Source: JAFECT01 sp964432415 (GTDB taxonomy: Bacteria; Pseudomonadota; Alphaproteobacteria; Caulobacterales; Caulobacteraceae). Taken from it: a DNA stretch of 64,000 bases. The position numbers and the translations under genes were made by a program. Under the pieces are notes generated by a model. The model was not told where the DNA came from. It worked only from the letters and a program-made list of their open reading frames with translations, and did no database searches. The stretch covers positions 5,639 to 69,638 of the forward strand of contig CAYSNW010000016.1 of the NCBI GenBank assembly GCA_964432415.1, written 5' to 3'. Below, piece by piece: positions 33,207 to 43,328 of this stretch (within the stretch, counting starts at the first letter, position 1; every line of letters begins with the position of its first letter).

Positions 33207-33306
33207 AGGCCGGCGATCACTCCGTTACCGTCGCATAGGACACCAACACCTTTTCGGAGTGGTTAAGGGCGAACGCCGATCACTCATGTTTTTCGAGGTT
33301 TAGGCG

Positions 33307-33666
33307 TCACCGTTGAGGAGCGGGGTCGAGATCGGCCTCTTCGCTCGCCGTCTCCTCAGCGATCCAGCCGAGAAAGGCGGGATTGGAGCCGTCCGGATCG
33401 ACGCAAAGCGCCAGCACGCAAGGGATTTCGTAAGGATGGCGGGCCAGCACCAGGTCGCGCAGCCGCTCCGACAGCACCGCGGTGGTCTTCAGCAGCATGG
33501 GGACCTCGCTTGCGCTGTCGATCGCGCCTTTCCAGCGATAGATCGAGCGCATGGGCGCGAGCACATTGACGCAGGCGCACAGCCGCTCCGCCACGGCCTC
33601 GGCGGCGAAGGCCTCGGCGGTTTCGGCGTCCGGCCAGGTGGTGTAGAGGATCACCGCCTCGTCCAT
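33307..33666 (-). CDS. cutA: divalent-cation tolerance protein CutA
   Basis: 119 residues, trimeric CutA1 fold. Family motifs: YTTWPDAETAEAFA, ERLCACVNVLAPMRSIYRWKG and EVPMLLKTT. In E. coli it is linked to copper tolerance, though its role is poorly defined. It is divergent from queC with 54 bases between, and the 100-base gap to the hybrid kinase start holds no gene. Confidence 0.93.
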   Translation of the reverse strand: MDEAVILYTTWPDAETAEAFAAEAVAERLCACVNVLAPMRSIYRWKGAIDSASEVPMLLKTTAVLSERLRDLVLARHPYEIPCVLALCVDPDGSNPAFLGWIAEETASEEADLDPAPQR

Positions 33667-33720
33667 GGGTGTCGTCCTTTCGAGCCCAGCCAGTATGGCG
33701 CCAGACCCTCGCAGCGATCC

Positions 33721-34443
33721 ATGACCTCCTCCGTTCCCCCCGCCGCCTCGGCGCTCGTGCTGTTTTCCGGGGGCCAGGACTCCACCGCCTGCCTGGCCTG
33801 GGCGCTGGAGCGCCACGAGCGGGTCGAGACCGTGGGCTTCGACTATGGCCAGCGTCATGCGGTGGAGCTGAAGGCGCGCCTGACCGTGCGCGAGAAGATC
33901 AGGGCGGTCCTGCCCCACCTGGCCCCGCGGCTCGGTCCCGACCACGAGATCGACATCCGCGGCTTCGGCGCCGTGGCCGACTCCGCCCTGACCCGCGAGC
34001 GGGCCATCGAGATGGATGCGCGGGGCCTGCCGTCGACCTTCGTGCCGGGCCGCAACCTGGTGTTCCTGACCTATGCGGCGGCGCTGGCCGACCGGCGGGG
34101 CATCGAGACGCTGGTCGGCGGGATGTGCGAGACCGACTTCTCCGGTTACCCCGACTGCCGGCGCGAGACCATGGACGCCATGCAATCGGCGCTCCGCCTG
34201 GGCATGGAACGGCCCTTCTCCATCGAGACGCCGCTGATGTGGCTGACCAAGGCCCAGACCTGGGCGCTCACCCACCAGATCGGCGGCGACGCCCTGGTGG
34301 ACCTGGTGCTGGAGGACACCCACACCTGCTATCGCGGCGAGCGCGGAAGCCGCCACGCCTGGGGCTACGGCTGCGGCGACTGTCCCGCCTGCGAGCTTCG
34401 CGCGAAGGGCTTCGCCGAGTGGTCGGCCGGAGCGGCCGCATGA
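33721..34443 (+). CDS. queC: 7-cyano-7-deazaguanine synthase
   Basis: 240 residues. It converts 7-carboxy-7-deazaguanine to preQ0 with ATP and ammonia in queuosine biosynthesis. SGGQDSTACL is the PP-loop; a C-terminal four-cysteine set (CYRGERGS, then GYGCGDCPAC) binds zinc. Its end overlaps queE by 4 bases, so the two are co-translated. The substrate comes from QueE downstream. Confidence 0.95.
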   Translation: MTSSVPPAASALVLFSGGQDSTACLAWALERHERVETVGFDYGQRHAVELKARLTVREKIRAVLPHLAPRLGPDHEIDIRGFGAVADSALTRERAIEMDARGLPSTFVPGRNLVFLTYAAALADRRGIETLVGGMCETDFSGYPDCRRETMDAMQSALRLGMERPFSIETPLMWLTKAQTWALTHQIGGDALVDLVLEDTHTCYRGERGSRHAWGYGCGDCPACELRAKGFAEWSAGAAA

Positions 34444-35075
34444 CCTACAGCGTCAAGGAAATCTACCTCACCGTCCAGGGCGAGGGCGGCCAGGCCGGCC
34501 GCGCGGCGGTGTTCCTGCGCTTTTCCGGCTGCAACCTGTGGAGCGGGCGCGAGCGGGACCGCGCCGCCGCCGTCTGCACCTTCTGCGATACGGATTTCGT
34601 GGGGGTCGACGGCCCGGGCGGCGGCAAGTTCGAGACGCCTGAAGCCCTGGCGGACGCGGTCCGGTCTCATTGGCGCGGCGCGGAGGGCGAGCCGGCGCTG
34701 GTGGTCTGCACCGGCGGCGAACCCATGCTGCAGCTGGACGGCCCCCTGATCGAGGCCCTGCACGGCCGCGGCTTCGAGATCGCTGTGGAGAGCAACGGGA
34801 CCCTGCCGGCGCCGGAAGGCCTGGACTGGATCTGCGTCAGCCCCAAGGCCGACGCGCCCGTGGTCCAGACCCGGGGCCAGGAGCTGAAGCTGGTCTTTCC
34901 GCAGACGGGCGTCGATCCCGCGCGCTTCACGGGGCTGGATTTCGAGCGTTTCTACCTGCAGCCGATGGACGGACCGGACCAGGCGGCGAACACCCAGGCC
35001 GCGATCGCCTATTGCCTTGAGCATCCCCGCTGGCGTCTGAGCGTGCAAACCCACAAATACATCGGCGTGCCCTGA
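34440..35075 (+). CDS. queE: 7-carboxy-7-deazaguanine synthase, CX14CX2C type
   Basis: 211 residues, radical SAM enzyme that contracts 6-carboxytetrahydropterin to 7-carboxy-7-deazaguanine. The cluster cysteines are C31, C46 and C49 (CX14CX2C, from CNLWSGRERDRAAAV and CTFC) rather than CX3CX2C, a variant known from the Burkholderia multivorans enzyme. TGGEPML is the SAM-binding motif. The remaining route genes (folE-type, queD, queF) are not in this window. Confidence 0.93.
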   Translation: MTYSVKEIYLTVQGEGGQAGRAAVFLRFSGCNLWSGRERDRAAAVCTFCDTDFVGVDGPGGGKFETPEALADAVRSHWRGAEGEPALVVCTGGEPMLQLDGPLIEALHGRGFEIAVESNGTLPAPEGLDWICVSPKADAPVVQTRGQELKLVFPQTGVDPARFTGLDFERFYLQPMDGPDQAANTQAAIAYCLEHPRWRLSVQTHKYIGVP

Positions 35076-35232
35076 GCCTTCCGGGCCGCCGCAGCGCGAT
35101 CTCTCGCCCGACCATCGGCGAGAGCCGCCCCCCGGAGCTCTGAACACGCCCAAGGCCGCCGACCGAACGACCGGGATCGTTGCCGGGAGACAGGCGTCGA
35201 GCCACGATCGGCGCGGCAAACCGGAGCGGATC

Positions 35233-36018
35233 ATGCGCCTTCGACTGTGGATCGCAGCCAGCTGCGTGACCCTGGGTCTGGCTGGCGTCGCCGTCGCTCC
35301 GGCCTGGGCTGCGGAAGATATTCTAACCGTCGGCCGGGTCCTGCCTCGGTTCGATCGCCTCACACCGGGGGTGAAGCTCTACCTGCGATACACGGTCGAC
35401 AAGGACGGCAAGCGCTCGACGCTGGACATCTGGCGGCGCGAGGTCCGTTTCGAGACGCGCGACGGGCGGCGCCAGTTCGAGATCGCCCAGCGCTGGGACA
35501 GCGTCGGGACCCCGGCCTACACCTCCCTGCAGGACAGCTGGTTCGACGCCGGGGATTTCCGGCCGCTCACCCACACCCGCGAGGTGACCCGAGATGGCAA
35601 GACGGTCAGGCGCAGCTATCGCTACCTCCCAGACTATATCGTCACGGACCCGGTTCCCGGCGGCGAGACGCCGGCGGACGTGCCTTCGCCGGAGCCCGCC
35701 TACAACTTCGAGACCGACATGGAGCTGTTCCAGACCCTGCCGCTGGCGCGGGGCTATGAGGCGAACATCAACTTCTACGATCCGGGCCGCGACCCGCCGC
35801 GCCGCTACCGGTTCAAGGTCGCAGGGGAGGACAGGATCCGCGGCGCGGACGGGCGCTTCATCGAGACCTGGCTCGTCACCGCCGACTACAACGACCCCAG
35901 CCGCCCGCCGACGCGGTTCTGGTTCGCCAAGTCGACCCAGGTGATGCTGCGCGAGGAGGCGCCGCTGCCGGACGGCAGGATGCTGATCAAGACCCTGCTG
36001 ACCGAAGAGGCGCCCTGA
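35233..36018 (+). CDS. DUF3108-like periplasmic protein
   Basis: 261 residues with a Sec signal peptide (WIAASCVTLGLAGVAVAPAW, cut after AWA). The mature protein is beta-rich and resembles DUF3108-type proteins (VKLYLRYTVDKDGK, YRFKVAGEDRI, RFWFAKSTQVMLREE), whose function is unknown; some sit in the periplasm near lipid or envelope genes. Nothing in the context narrows it further. Confidence 0.65.
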   Translation: MRLRLWIAASCVTLGLAGVAVAPAWAAEDILTVGRVLPRFDRLTPGVKLYLRYTVDKDGKRSTLDIWRREVRFETRDGRRQFEIAQRWDSVGTPAYTSLQDSWFDAGDFRPLTHTREVTRDGKTVRRSYRYLPDYIVTDPVPGGETPADVPSPEPAYNFETDMELFQTLPLARGYEANINFYDPGRDPPRRYRFKVAGEDRIRGADGRFIETWLVTADYNDPSRPPTRFWFAKSTQVMLREEAPLPDGRMLIKTLLTEEAP

Positions 36019-36031
36019 GACGACCGGCAGT

Positions 36032-36247
36032 CTAGTTGCCGTCGTCCTTGTTCTTCTTCTTGCCGCCGCCGGTGACCGTGTGGACCCCGGCGCCGACCAC
36101 CGCGCCCCCGACCTTGGCGGTCGTGCTGATCACCGCGCCCGCGGTTCCCACCACCGCGCCCGTGGCGGCGGCGACCAGGCAGCCCTGCAGCGGCAGGGTC
36201 AGGGCGAGGGCGGCGACCAGCGCCAGGCGGGGGAGGGGACGGGACAT
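36032..36247 (-). CDS. small putative lipoprotein, Gly/Ala/Val-rich
   Basis: 71 residues. A signal peptide ends in the lipobox-like LPLQGC, so the cysteine is probably lipidated. The short mature part is AAATGAVVGTAGAVISTTAK and a hydrophobic Gly-rich run, ending in a lysine-rich tail. Similar Gly-zipper proteins embed in membranes. It is convergent with the DUF3108 gene. Confidence 0.65.
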   Translation of the reverse strand: MSRPLPRLALVAALALTLPLQGCLVAAATGAVVGTAGAVISTTAKVGGAVVGAGVHTVTGGGKKKNKDDGN

Positions 36248-36320
36248 GGGGGACGCTCCAGACTGAGGCGCGGAGCTTAGCGGAAGATCGTTAATTGTCG
36301 CGGGCGAGCGGCTGCGGCGC

Positions 36321-37427
36321 TCAGACGCGCCCGCTTGCGCCAGGACGGAACGCGCCGCCGCCAGTCTGGGCCCGGTGGCGCAGCCAGGCGTCGGCCAGGA
36401 CACAGGCGGTCATGGCCTCGACCACCGGGGCGCCGCGGATGCCGACGCACGGGTCGTGACGGCCCTTGGTGATCACATCGACCTCGGCGCCCTCCACGTC
36501 GATGGAGCGCCGCGGCGACAGGATCGACGAGGTCGGCTTGAAAGCCACGCGGGCTGTAACCGGTTGCCCGGTGGAGATGCCCCCCAGGATGCCGCCGGCC
36601 TGGTTGGACAGGAACTCGGGACCATCCGGCCCCATGCGCATCTCGTCGGCGTTCTCCTCGCCGGAAAGGGCGGCCGCGCCGAAGCCGGCGCCGATCTCCA
36701 CCCCCTTGGCGGCGTTGATCGACATCAGGCCGGCGGCCAGCTCGGCGTCGAGCTTGCCGTAGAGCGGCGCTCCCCATCCCGCGGGCACACCCTCGGCGGT
36801 GACCTCGACCACCGCGCCGGCGGAGGAGCCGCGCTTGCGGGTCTCGTCCAGGAAGCCTTCCCAGACGGCGACCATGGCCGGATCCGGGCACCAGAAGGGA
36901 TTGTTCTCGATCTCCGCCCAATCGAAGCGGGAACGGTCGATGGCGTGGGGCCCGATCTGGACCACGGCGGCGCGAATGCGGACCTGGTCGCCCAGGATCT
37001 TGCGGGCGATGGCGCCGGCCGCCACGCGGCCGGCGGTCTCGCGGGCGGAGGAGCGGCCGCCGCCGCGCGGATCGCGCACCCCGTACTTGGCGAAATAGGC
37101 GTAGTCGGCGTGGCCCGGGCGGAACTGTCCGCCGATCTCGCCATAGTCCTTGGACCGGGCGTCGACATTGTCGATCATCACCGAGACCGGCGTGCCGGTG
37201 GTCAGACCCTCGAACACCCCCGACAGGATGCGCGCGGCGTCCGGCTCGCGTCTTTGGGTGACGAAGCGGCTCTGGCCGGGTTTCCTCCGGTCGAGCCAGA
37301 CCTGCAGGTCCTCTTCCTTGAGGCTCAGCCCGGGAGGACAGCCGTCGACCACGCAGCCGATCGCCGGCCCGTGGCTTTCGCCCCAGGTGGTGACGCGGAA
37401 AAGATGGCCGAAGCTGTTGTGCGACAT
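36321..37427 (-). CDS. aroC: chorismate synthase
   Basis: 368 residues. It converts EPSP to chorismate, the last shared step to aromatic amino acids and folate, using reduced FMN. Diagnostic segments are the N-terminal MSHNSFGHLFRVTTWGESHG, GGRSSARETAGRVAAG and the C-terminal RHDPCVGIRGAPVVEAM. It follows the DnaJ-like gene 41 bases upstream on the same strand. The length is normal. Confidence 0.96.
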   Translation of the reverse strand: MSHNSFGHLFRVTTWGESHGPAIGCVVDGCPPGLSLKEEDLQVWLDRRKPGQSRFVTQRREPDAARILSGVFEGLTTGTPVSVMIDNVDARSKDYGEIGGQFRPGHADYAYFAKYGVRDPRGGGRSSARETAGRVAAGAIARKILGDQVRIRAAVVQIGPHAIDRSRFDWAEIENNPFWCPDPAMVAVWEGFLDETRKRGSSAGAVVEVTAEGVPAGWGAPLYGKLDAELAAGLMSINAAKGVEIGAGFGAAALSGEENADEMRMGPDGPEFLSNQAGGILGGISTGQPVTARVAFKPTSSILSPRRSIDVEGAEVDVITKGRHDPCVGIRGAPVVEAMTACVLADAWLRHRAQTGGGAFRPGASGRV

Positions 37428-37468
37428 GGCTGCGGCTTAGCCCAAGCCGGCCCTGCGGACAAACCGGC

Positions 37469-38221
37469 TCACCCGCCGGCCGCCCGGCGGTCCGGCCGGG
37501 CGCGCGGGCTCCACAGCCGGCGCGAGGGCGCCTGCGCCTCGGCGACCGGCTTGAGGTAAAGGTCTCCCGCCGTGCGCGCGCCACGCGCCGGCAGGCCCCG
37601 GCCGGCCAGTTTGATGCGGCCGTCGGGGGGGAAGCCCGGGGGTATCGCCGCGAAGCCGCCGCCGCCCGGCGCCTCGAATTCGATGCGTCCGCCCTCGGCG
37701 AGGGCCTGGGCCGGCACGGGCGTGGTCACCCACAGGTCGCAGCCGACGACGGTCCGGTTGGCCTCGGCCAGGATGCGCACCCGCGCGATCAGGTCCGAAC
37801 CCTGGGGCCCGCGCCCGGCCAGGCGCACCTTGTCGTCGTTGCGCAGACCGGCCGGCAGCCGCACGCCCGCGACCTCCAGCCCGCCGATCCTCACGTGACG
37901 GGAAAGGCCCAGCATGGCCTCCGCCACCGTGATCTCCAGAACGGGGGTCGAGGGCGCCTCGGAAGATCTGGCGACCGTCGCGCCCAACGCGGCCCGGGCG
38001 CTCTGAAGCCGCTGGATCAGCCGGTAGGCCTCGATGACCCGGCGGAATCGCTCCGGATCGCCGCGGCCCTGGTCCGGCCGTGCGGCCTTGACCGCGCTCT
38101 TGAAGGCGGCCTTGACCGCTTCCGGCGGGGCGCTCGAGGCAAGCCCCAGCAAGGCGAAGGCCTCGCCGGCGGTCATGCTGGAACTGGCGGGCGCGCCCCT
38201 GGACATCGGGGGACCGTCCAC
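37469..38221 (-). CDS. DnaJ-like protein with a degenerate J-domain
   Basis: 250 residues (from a GTG at 38221; ATG at 38206 is an alternative). The N-terminal 70 residues are a J-domain (GEAFALLGLASSAPPEAVKA, with the usual FRRVIEAYRLI), but the HPD loop that stimulates DnaK reads ARPDQG, so the histidine is lost. The rest resembles the DnaJ C-terminal substrate-binding part (LEITVAEAMLGLSRHV, GGRIEFEAPGGGGF). It may hold clients without stimulating DnaK. It sits upstream of aroC and is divergent from pdxH. Confidence 0.75.
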   Translation of the reverse strand: MDGPPMSRGAPASSSMTAGEAFALLGLASSAPPEAVKAAFKSAVKAARPDQGRGDPERFRRVIEAYRLIQRLQSARAALGATVARSSEAPSTPVLEITVAEAMLGLSRHVRIGGLEVAGVRLPAGLRNDDKVRLAGRGPQGSDLIARVRILAEANRTVVGCDLWVTTPVPAQALAEGGRIEFEAPGGGGFAAIPPGFPPDGRIKLAGRGLPARGARTAGDLYLKPVAEAQAPSRRLWSPRARPDRRAAGG

Positions 38222-38276
38222 GCGTCCGTCTCAAAATCCGGTTAAATCCGCGCGATCCGTCACTATGTTGGCTGCC

Positions 38277-38948
38277 ATGAGCCGTTCCGACCTGATTCCG
38301 CCCAGCCCTTCCGAGGGGGACTACGAGGCTGCCCACGCAGCGCACGCGGATGAGGCCATCTTTGCGCGGGACGAGCCGTTTCGACTGTTCGAGGAGTGGC
38401 TGGAGGCGGCGCGGGCCAAGGAGCCCAACGATCCCAACGCCATGACCGTGGCCACCGCCGATCCGGACGGCCTTCCCGACGCGCGCATGGTGCTGCTGAA
38501 GGGCGTCGATGAGCGGGGCTTCGTCTTCTACACCAACACCGAGAGCGACAAGGGCCGCCAGCTTCTGGCCAATCCCAAGGCGGCTCTGCTGTTTCACTGG
38601 AAGTCGCTGCGCCGCCAGGTGCGGGTGCGCGGCCCGGTCGAAACGGTCAGCGCCGCGGAGGCCGACGCCTATTTCGCGACCCGGGCCCGCGACAGCCAGA
38701 TCGGCGCCTGGGCCTCGGATCAGTCACGTCCGCTGGAGGGCCGCTTCGCGCTGGAGAAGCGGATCGCCGAATACGGTCTGAAGTTCGGCCTGGGCGCCGT
38801 GCCGCGGCCGCCCCACTGGACGGGCTTCCGCGTGTTGCCGCTGGATTTCGAATTCTGGCGGGACCGGCCGTTCCGCCTGCACGACCGCCTAAGCTTCCGG
38901 CGCGACCGCCTCGAGGACGCCTGGCGCCGCGACCGCCTCTTTCCATAA
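38277..38948 (+). CDS. pdxH: pyridoxine/pyridoxamine 5'-phosphate oxidase
   Basis: 223 residues. FMN enzyme that oxidises PNP or PMP to PLP, the vitamin B6 cofactor. Family motifs are MVLLKGVDERGFVFYTN, LRRQVRVRGPVE, IGAWASDQSRPLE and the C-terminal PPHWTGFRVLPLDFEFW. The last 60 bases overlap the convergent TetR gene. The N-terminus has an acidic extension before the FMN domain. Confidence 0.95.
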   Translation: MSRSDLIPPSPSEGDYEAAHAAHADEAIFARDEPFRLFEEWLEAARAKEPNDPNAMTVATADPDGLPDARMVLLKGVDERGFVFYTNTESDKGRQLLANPKAALLFHWKSLRRQVRVRGPVETVSAAEADAYFATRARDSQIGAWASDQSRPLEGRFALEKRIAEYGLKFGLGAVPRPPHWTGFRVLPLDFEFWRDRPFRLHDRLSFRRDRLEDAWRRDRLFP

Positions 38949-39590
38949 CCGCGGTTCGCTCGGACGGGCGCGGTAGCGGGCGAGGAAGGTCTCCACCGCC
39001 TCGTTGCAGATGTCCTCGATGGTGCGCTCGGCCTTGACCTCGTCGCCGGTCAGCATTGGCACCAGGAAGGTCGGGTGCTCGATCATGCCCATCAGCTGGC
39101 CGGCAGCCCAGCTCAGCTTGCACTCGCCGATCTGCCCCTCCTCGCGCAGCTTGGCCAGGATGCCCATCAGGGTGCCGCCGAAGTCGCTGCGGCCACGCTC
39201 GAAGAAGCGCCGCGCCACCGGCTCGAACCGGCGCCGCTCGGCCGCGACCAGTCGGAACACGGAGCGGACGAACGGATCGGACATGAAGGTGGCGTAGGAG
39301 TGGGTGAAACGCCGGAGCTGGGAGGCGGCGTCGCCGGATACCGCGGCGGTCTCGCTGATCAGACGGGAAAAGGCGCCGGCGGCTTCCTCGATCACGACCT
39401 GGAACAAATCGGCCTTGCTGGGAAAATAACTGTAGAGGGTCGCGGTGGACACGCAGGCGTCGCGCGCCACGGCCTCCATCCCGGTAGAGGCATATCCCTC
39501 CGTCATGAACCGACGGCGCGCCGCGTCGAGTATGTCGCGGCGCTTCCGCTCCGAGCGCTGCTCGAAGCCGTCGCTGGCCAGCATCCCCAT
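38889..39590 (-). CDS. TetR-family transcriptional regulator
   Basis: 233 residues from the ATG at 39590. The helix-turn-helix is ILDAARRRFMTEGYAS followed by MEAVARDACVSTATLYSYFP. The ligand-binding half is a long helical region with an FLVPMLTGDEV segment. It is divergent from an acyl-CoA synthetase and may control it, as fatty-acid or CoA-responsive TetR proteins often do. Its 3' 60 bases overlap the convergent pdxH. Confidence 0.87.
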   Translation of the reverse strand: MGMLASDGFEQRSERKRRDILDAARRRFMTEGYASTGMEAVARDACVSTATLYSYFPSKADLFQVVIEEAAGAFSRLISETAAVSGDAASQLRRFTHSYATFMSDPFVRSVFRLVAAERRRFEPVARRFFERGRSDFGGTLMGILAKLREEGQIGECKLSWAAGQLMGMIEHPTFLVPMLTGDEVKAERTIEDICNEAVETFLARYRARPSEPRLWKEAVAAPGVLEAVAPEA

Positions 39591-39702
39591 GTCCGCCCTT
39601 ATCTTTTTAGAGGCGACCCCACTCGCTTCCTGAACCCGATCGTCACCATGGCGGACGGTTTGGGGGTCGACAAGGCCTCCATTAACGATTGGGGCGAAAA
39701 GG

Positions 39703-39718
39703 TGGCGAAATGTCGCCA
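39703..39718. promoter_or_regulatory. TetR-type operator candidate
   Basis: TGGCGA-AATG-TCGCCA is a perfect inverted repeat (6-bp arms) in the divergent region between the TetR gene and the acyl-CoA synthetase gene, 109 bases upstream of the synthetase ATG. The spacing and symmetry fit TetR-family sites. There is no experimental support. Confidence 0.4.
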
Positions 39719-39826
39719 AGGGCCTGCAGGGAATTCGCGTAACAACCTGCGCCGCGTTGCCTCAACCGCTTGAGGGCTTTAGCTTCGCGCCAAGCGCCCG
39801 CGAGGGCCGCGGGGGAGACGGTTTCC

Positions 39827-41467
<1,641 letters not shown>

Positions 41468-41486
41468 ACCGTCCCAGGAGATCATC

Positions 41487-42239
41487 ATGAACGGCAAGTC
41501 CCTCGCCAGCCTGTTCGTCCGCCTGGCCCTGGTCGTGGGCCTTGCGGCGCCTGCCCTGGTGCTCGCGGGCGCGGCGGGGACCAAGTTCGGTCTGATCGAC
41601 TACCGGCTGGGGTTCATGACCCTGGCCAACCAGTGGGGCGCGCTGGTGGCCATGGCCGGCACCGCGCTCGGCGTCGTGGCCCTGCTGATTTCACTGAGCG
41701 ACTTCCGCCGTTTCGGGGTCATGGCCCTGATCGGACTCCTCGCCGCGGGCGCCACGCTCGCCGGCCTGTGGCGCTACAAGTCCCTGGCCGCCGCGTCGCC
41801 GCCGATCCACGACGTCTCCACCAACTGGGAGGACCCGGTGGGCTTCTCCAAGATCACCCTGGCCGACCGCGGCCAGGCGGAGAACGGCGTCGAGCCGGAC
41901 CCGCGCGTGGACAGCAAGGCGCCGCCGCCCTGGGGCGGCCAGCGGGTCGCCGACATCAACGCCCAGACCTGCCCGGGCGCGAAATCCATCCCCCACGCCG
42001 TCGACGTCGAGGTGGTGGCCAAGGCGCTGGAGGACAACGGCGTGCAAGTCACCGCCAAGCAGGCGCCGTTCCGGGTGGAAGGCACGGCCGAGAGCTTCTG
42101 GTTCGGGTTCAAGGACGACGTCGCCGTGCGCATCCGTCCCGAACGCACCGACATCCGCTCGACCAGCCGTGTGGGCCAGTCGGACCTCGGCGCCAACTGC
42201 CGCCGCGTGACCCGGATCGTTCAGGCGCTCGGCAAGTAG
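41487..42239 (+). CDS. DUF1499-domain membrane protein
   Basis: 250 residues. Three N-terminal hydrophobic helices (LFVRLALVVGLAAPALVLAG, WGALVAMAGTALGVVALLIS, GVMALIGLLAAGATLAGLW) are followed by a DUF1499 domain with DVSTNWEDPVGF, GTAESFWFGFKDDVAVRIRP and TDIRSTSRVGQSDLGAN. Function is unknown. The ATG has a CAGGAG ribosome site, 19 bases after the synthetase stop. The last 19 bases overlap the convergent MBL gene. Confidence 0.85.
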   Translation: MNGKSLASLFVRLALVVGLAAPALVLAGAAGTKFGLIDYRLGFMTLANQWGALVAMAGTALGVVALLISLSDFRRFGVMALIGLLAAGATLAGLWRYKSLAAASPPIHDVSTNWEDPVGFSKITLADRGQAENGVEPDPRVDSKAPPPWGGQRVADINAQTCPGAKSIPHAVDVEVVAKALEDNGVQVTAKQAPFRVEGTAESFWFGFKDDVAVRIRPERTDIRSTSRVGQSDLGANCRRVTRIVQALGK

Positions 42240-43114
42240 ACGCTGTCGATCCCGGGGTCGCCATCGGTCGCCACGACGCCGCGCCTGACCAGGTCGATCA
42301 GGTGGGCCAGCACGGAATGGGCCGCGGCCGGCCACAGCCGCCGATCGACTGCGGCGTAGATCACCGGAACCATGTCGGCGATCGTGCGACGGCCCGCCGC
42401 CAGCTGGGCCAGGATCTGGCCTTCCCGCTCCAGCCGATGATGATGATAGGCGGCCAGGAACGGCGCGACGTCGGTCACCGGGGGGCCGTGGGTCGGCCAA
42501 AGTGTTGAAAATCCACGCGCCGCCACCGCCTGCAGGCTCGCGTAATAGTCGCCCATGTCGCCGTCCGGCGGACTGACCACGGTGGTCGACCAGCCCATGA
42601 CGTGGTCGCCTGAGAACAGGGCGTTCTCCTCCTCCAGCGCGAAGGCGAGGTGATTGGAGGCGTGGCCGGGCGTGGCCAGGGCCTCGAGGGTCCAGCCGGA
42701 TCCCGTCAGCCGCTCGCCGCCGGTCAGCACCACGTCGGGCCGGAACTCGAGGTCGGAGGCCTCTTCGGTGCGGACATGGACCGCGTCGGCGGGCGCGGGC
42801 GGCCTGGCCGCGTAGATGGTCGCGCCGGTCCGGGACTTCAGCGGCATGGCCAGGGGCGAGTGGTCGGCGTGGGTGTGGGTGACCAGGATGTGGGTGACCC
42901 GCTCGCCCGCGAGCGCGGCCATCAGCGCGTCCAGGTGCTCGTCCAGCAGCGGGCCGGGATCGATCACCGCGACCTCGCCGCGGCCCACGATGTAGGTTCC
43001 GGTGCCGGTGTAGGTGAAGGGTCCGGGATTGTTGGCGGTCACGCGCCGGATCAGGGGCGAGACCTGCTCGCCGACGCCATAGTCGACACCGCTCCAGCGG
43101 ACGAAGGGGATCAT
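42221..43114 (-). CDS. MBL-fold metallo-hydrolase, LACTB2-like
   Basis: 297 residues. Metal-binding HTHADHS near residue 80, a second histidine in LATPGHASNHLAF and an aspartate in LFSGDHVMGW; later a histidine in LWPTHGPPV. A C-terminal winged-helix-like extension (VIYAAVDRRLWPAAAHSVLA) follows, as in LACTB2-type proteins, which are nucleases or thioesterase-like hydrolases. The substrate is unknown. It overlaps the DUF1499 gene by 19 bases. Confidence 0.85.
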   Translation of the reverse strand: MIPFVRWSGVDYGVGEQVSPLIRRVTANNPGPFTYTGTGTYIVGRGEVAVIDPGPLLDEHLDALMAALAGERVTHILVTHTHADHSPLAMPLKSRTGATIYAARPPAPADAVHVRTEEASDLEFRPDVVLTGGERLTGSGWTLEALATPGHASNHLAFALEEENALFSGDHVMGWSTTVVSPPDGDMGDYYASLQAVAARGFSTLWPTHGPPVTDVAPFLAAYHHHRLEREGQILAQLAAGRRTIADMVPVIYAAVDRRLWPAAAHSVLAHLIDLVRRGVVATDGDPGIDSVYLPSA

Positions 43115-43171
43115 CCGGCCGCGGCCCGAAGCTTGCGTTTACCTCTCGTAAACCCCGTTTCGGAGGCTGAC

Positions 43172-43324
43172 ATGGCCACTACCGCCGTCTTTTTCGTTTC
43201 AAAACGGCTCCAGACCGTCACCGCCGCCTTCTTCTGTCTCATGGCGGCGCAACTGGTCCTGGCGAGCTGCACGCCCGAACCCGCCATGGGCCTGTACGGC
43301 GCGCGCGTCTCGGTCACCCGCTAG
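43172..43324 (+). CDS. 50-residue small membrane protein candidate
   Basis: 50 residues with a hydrophobic segment (TAAFFCLMAAQLVLASC) and a good ribosome site CGGAGG 5 bases before the ATG. It is divergent from the MBL gene and convergent with the DUF442 gene. The ribosome site and the membrane segment are the only support; short ORFs occur by chance. Confidence 0.45.
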   Translation: MATTAVFFVSKRLQTVTAAFFCLMAAQLVLASCTPEPAMGLYGARVSVTR

Positions 43325-43328
43325 GTCC

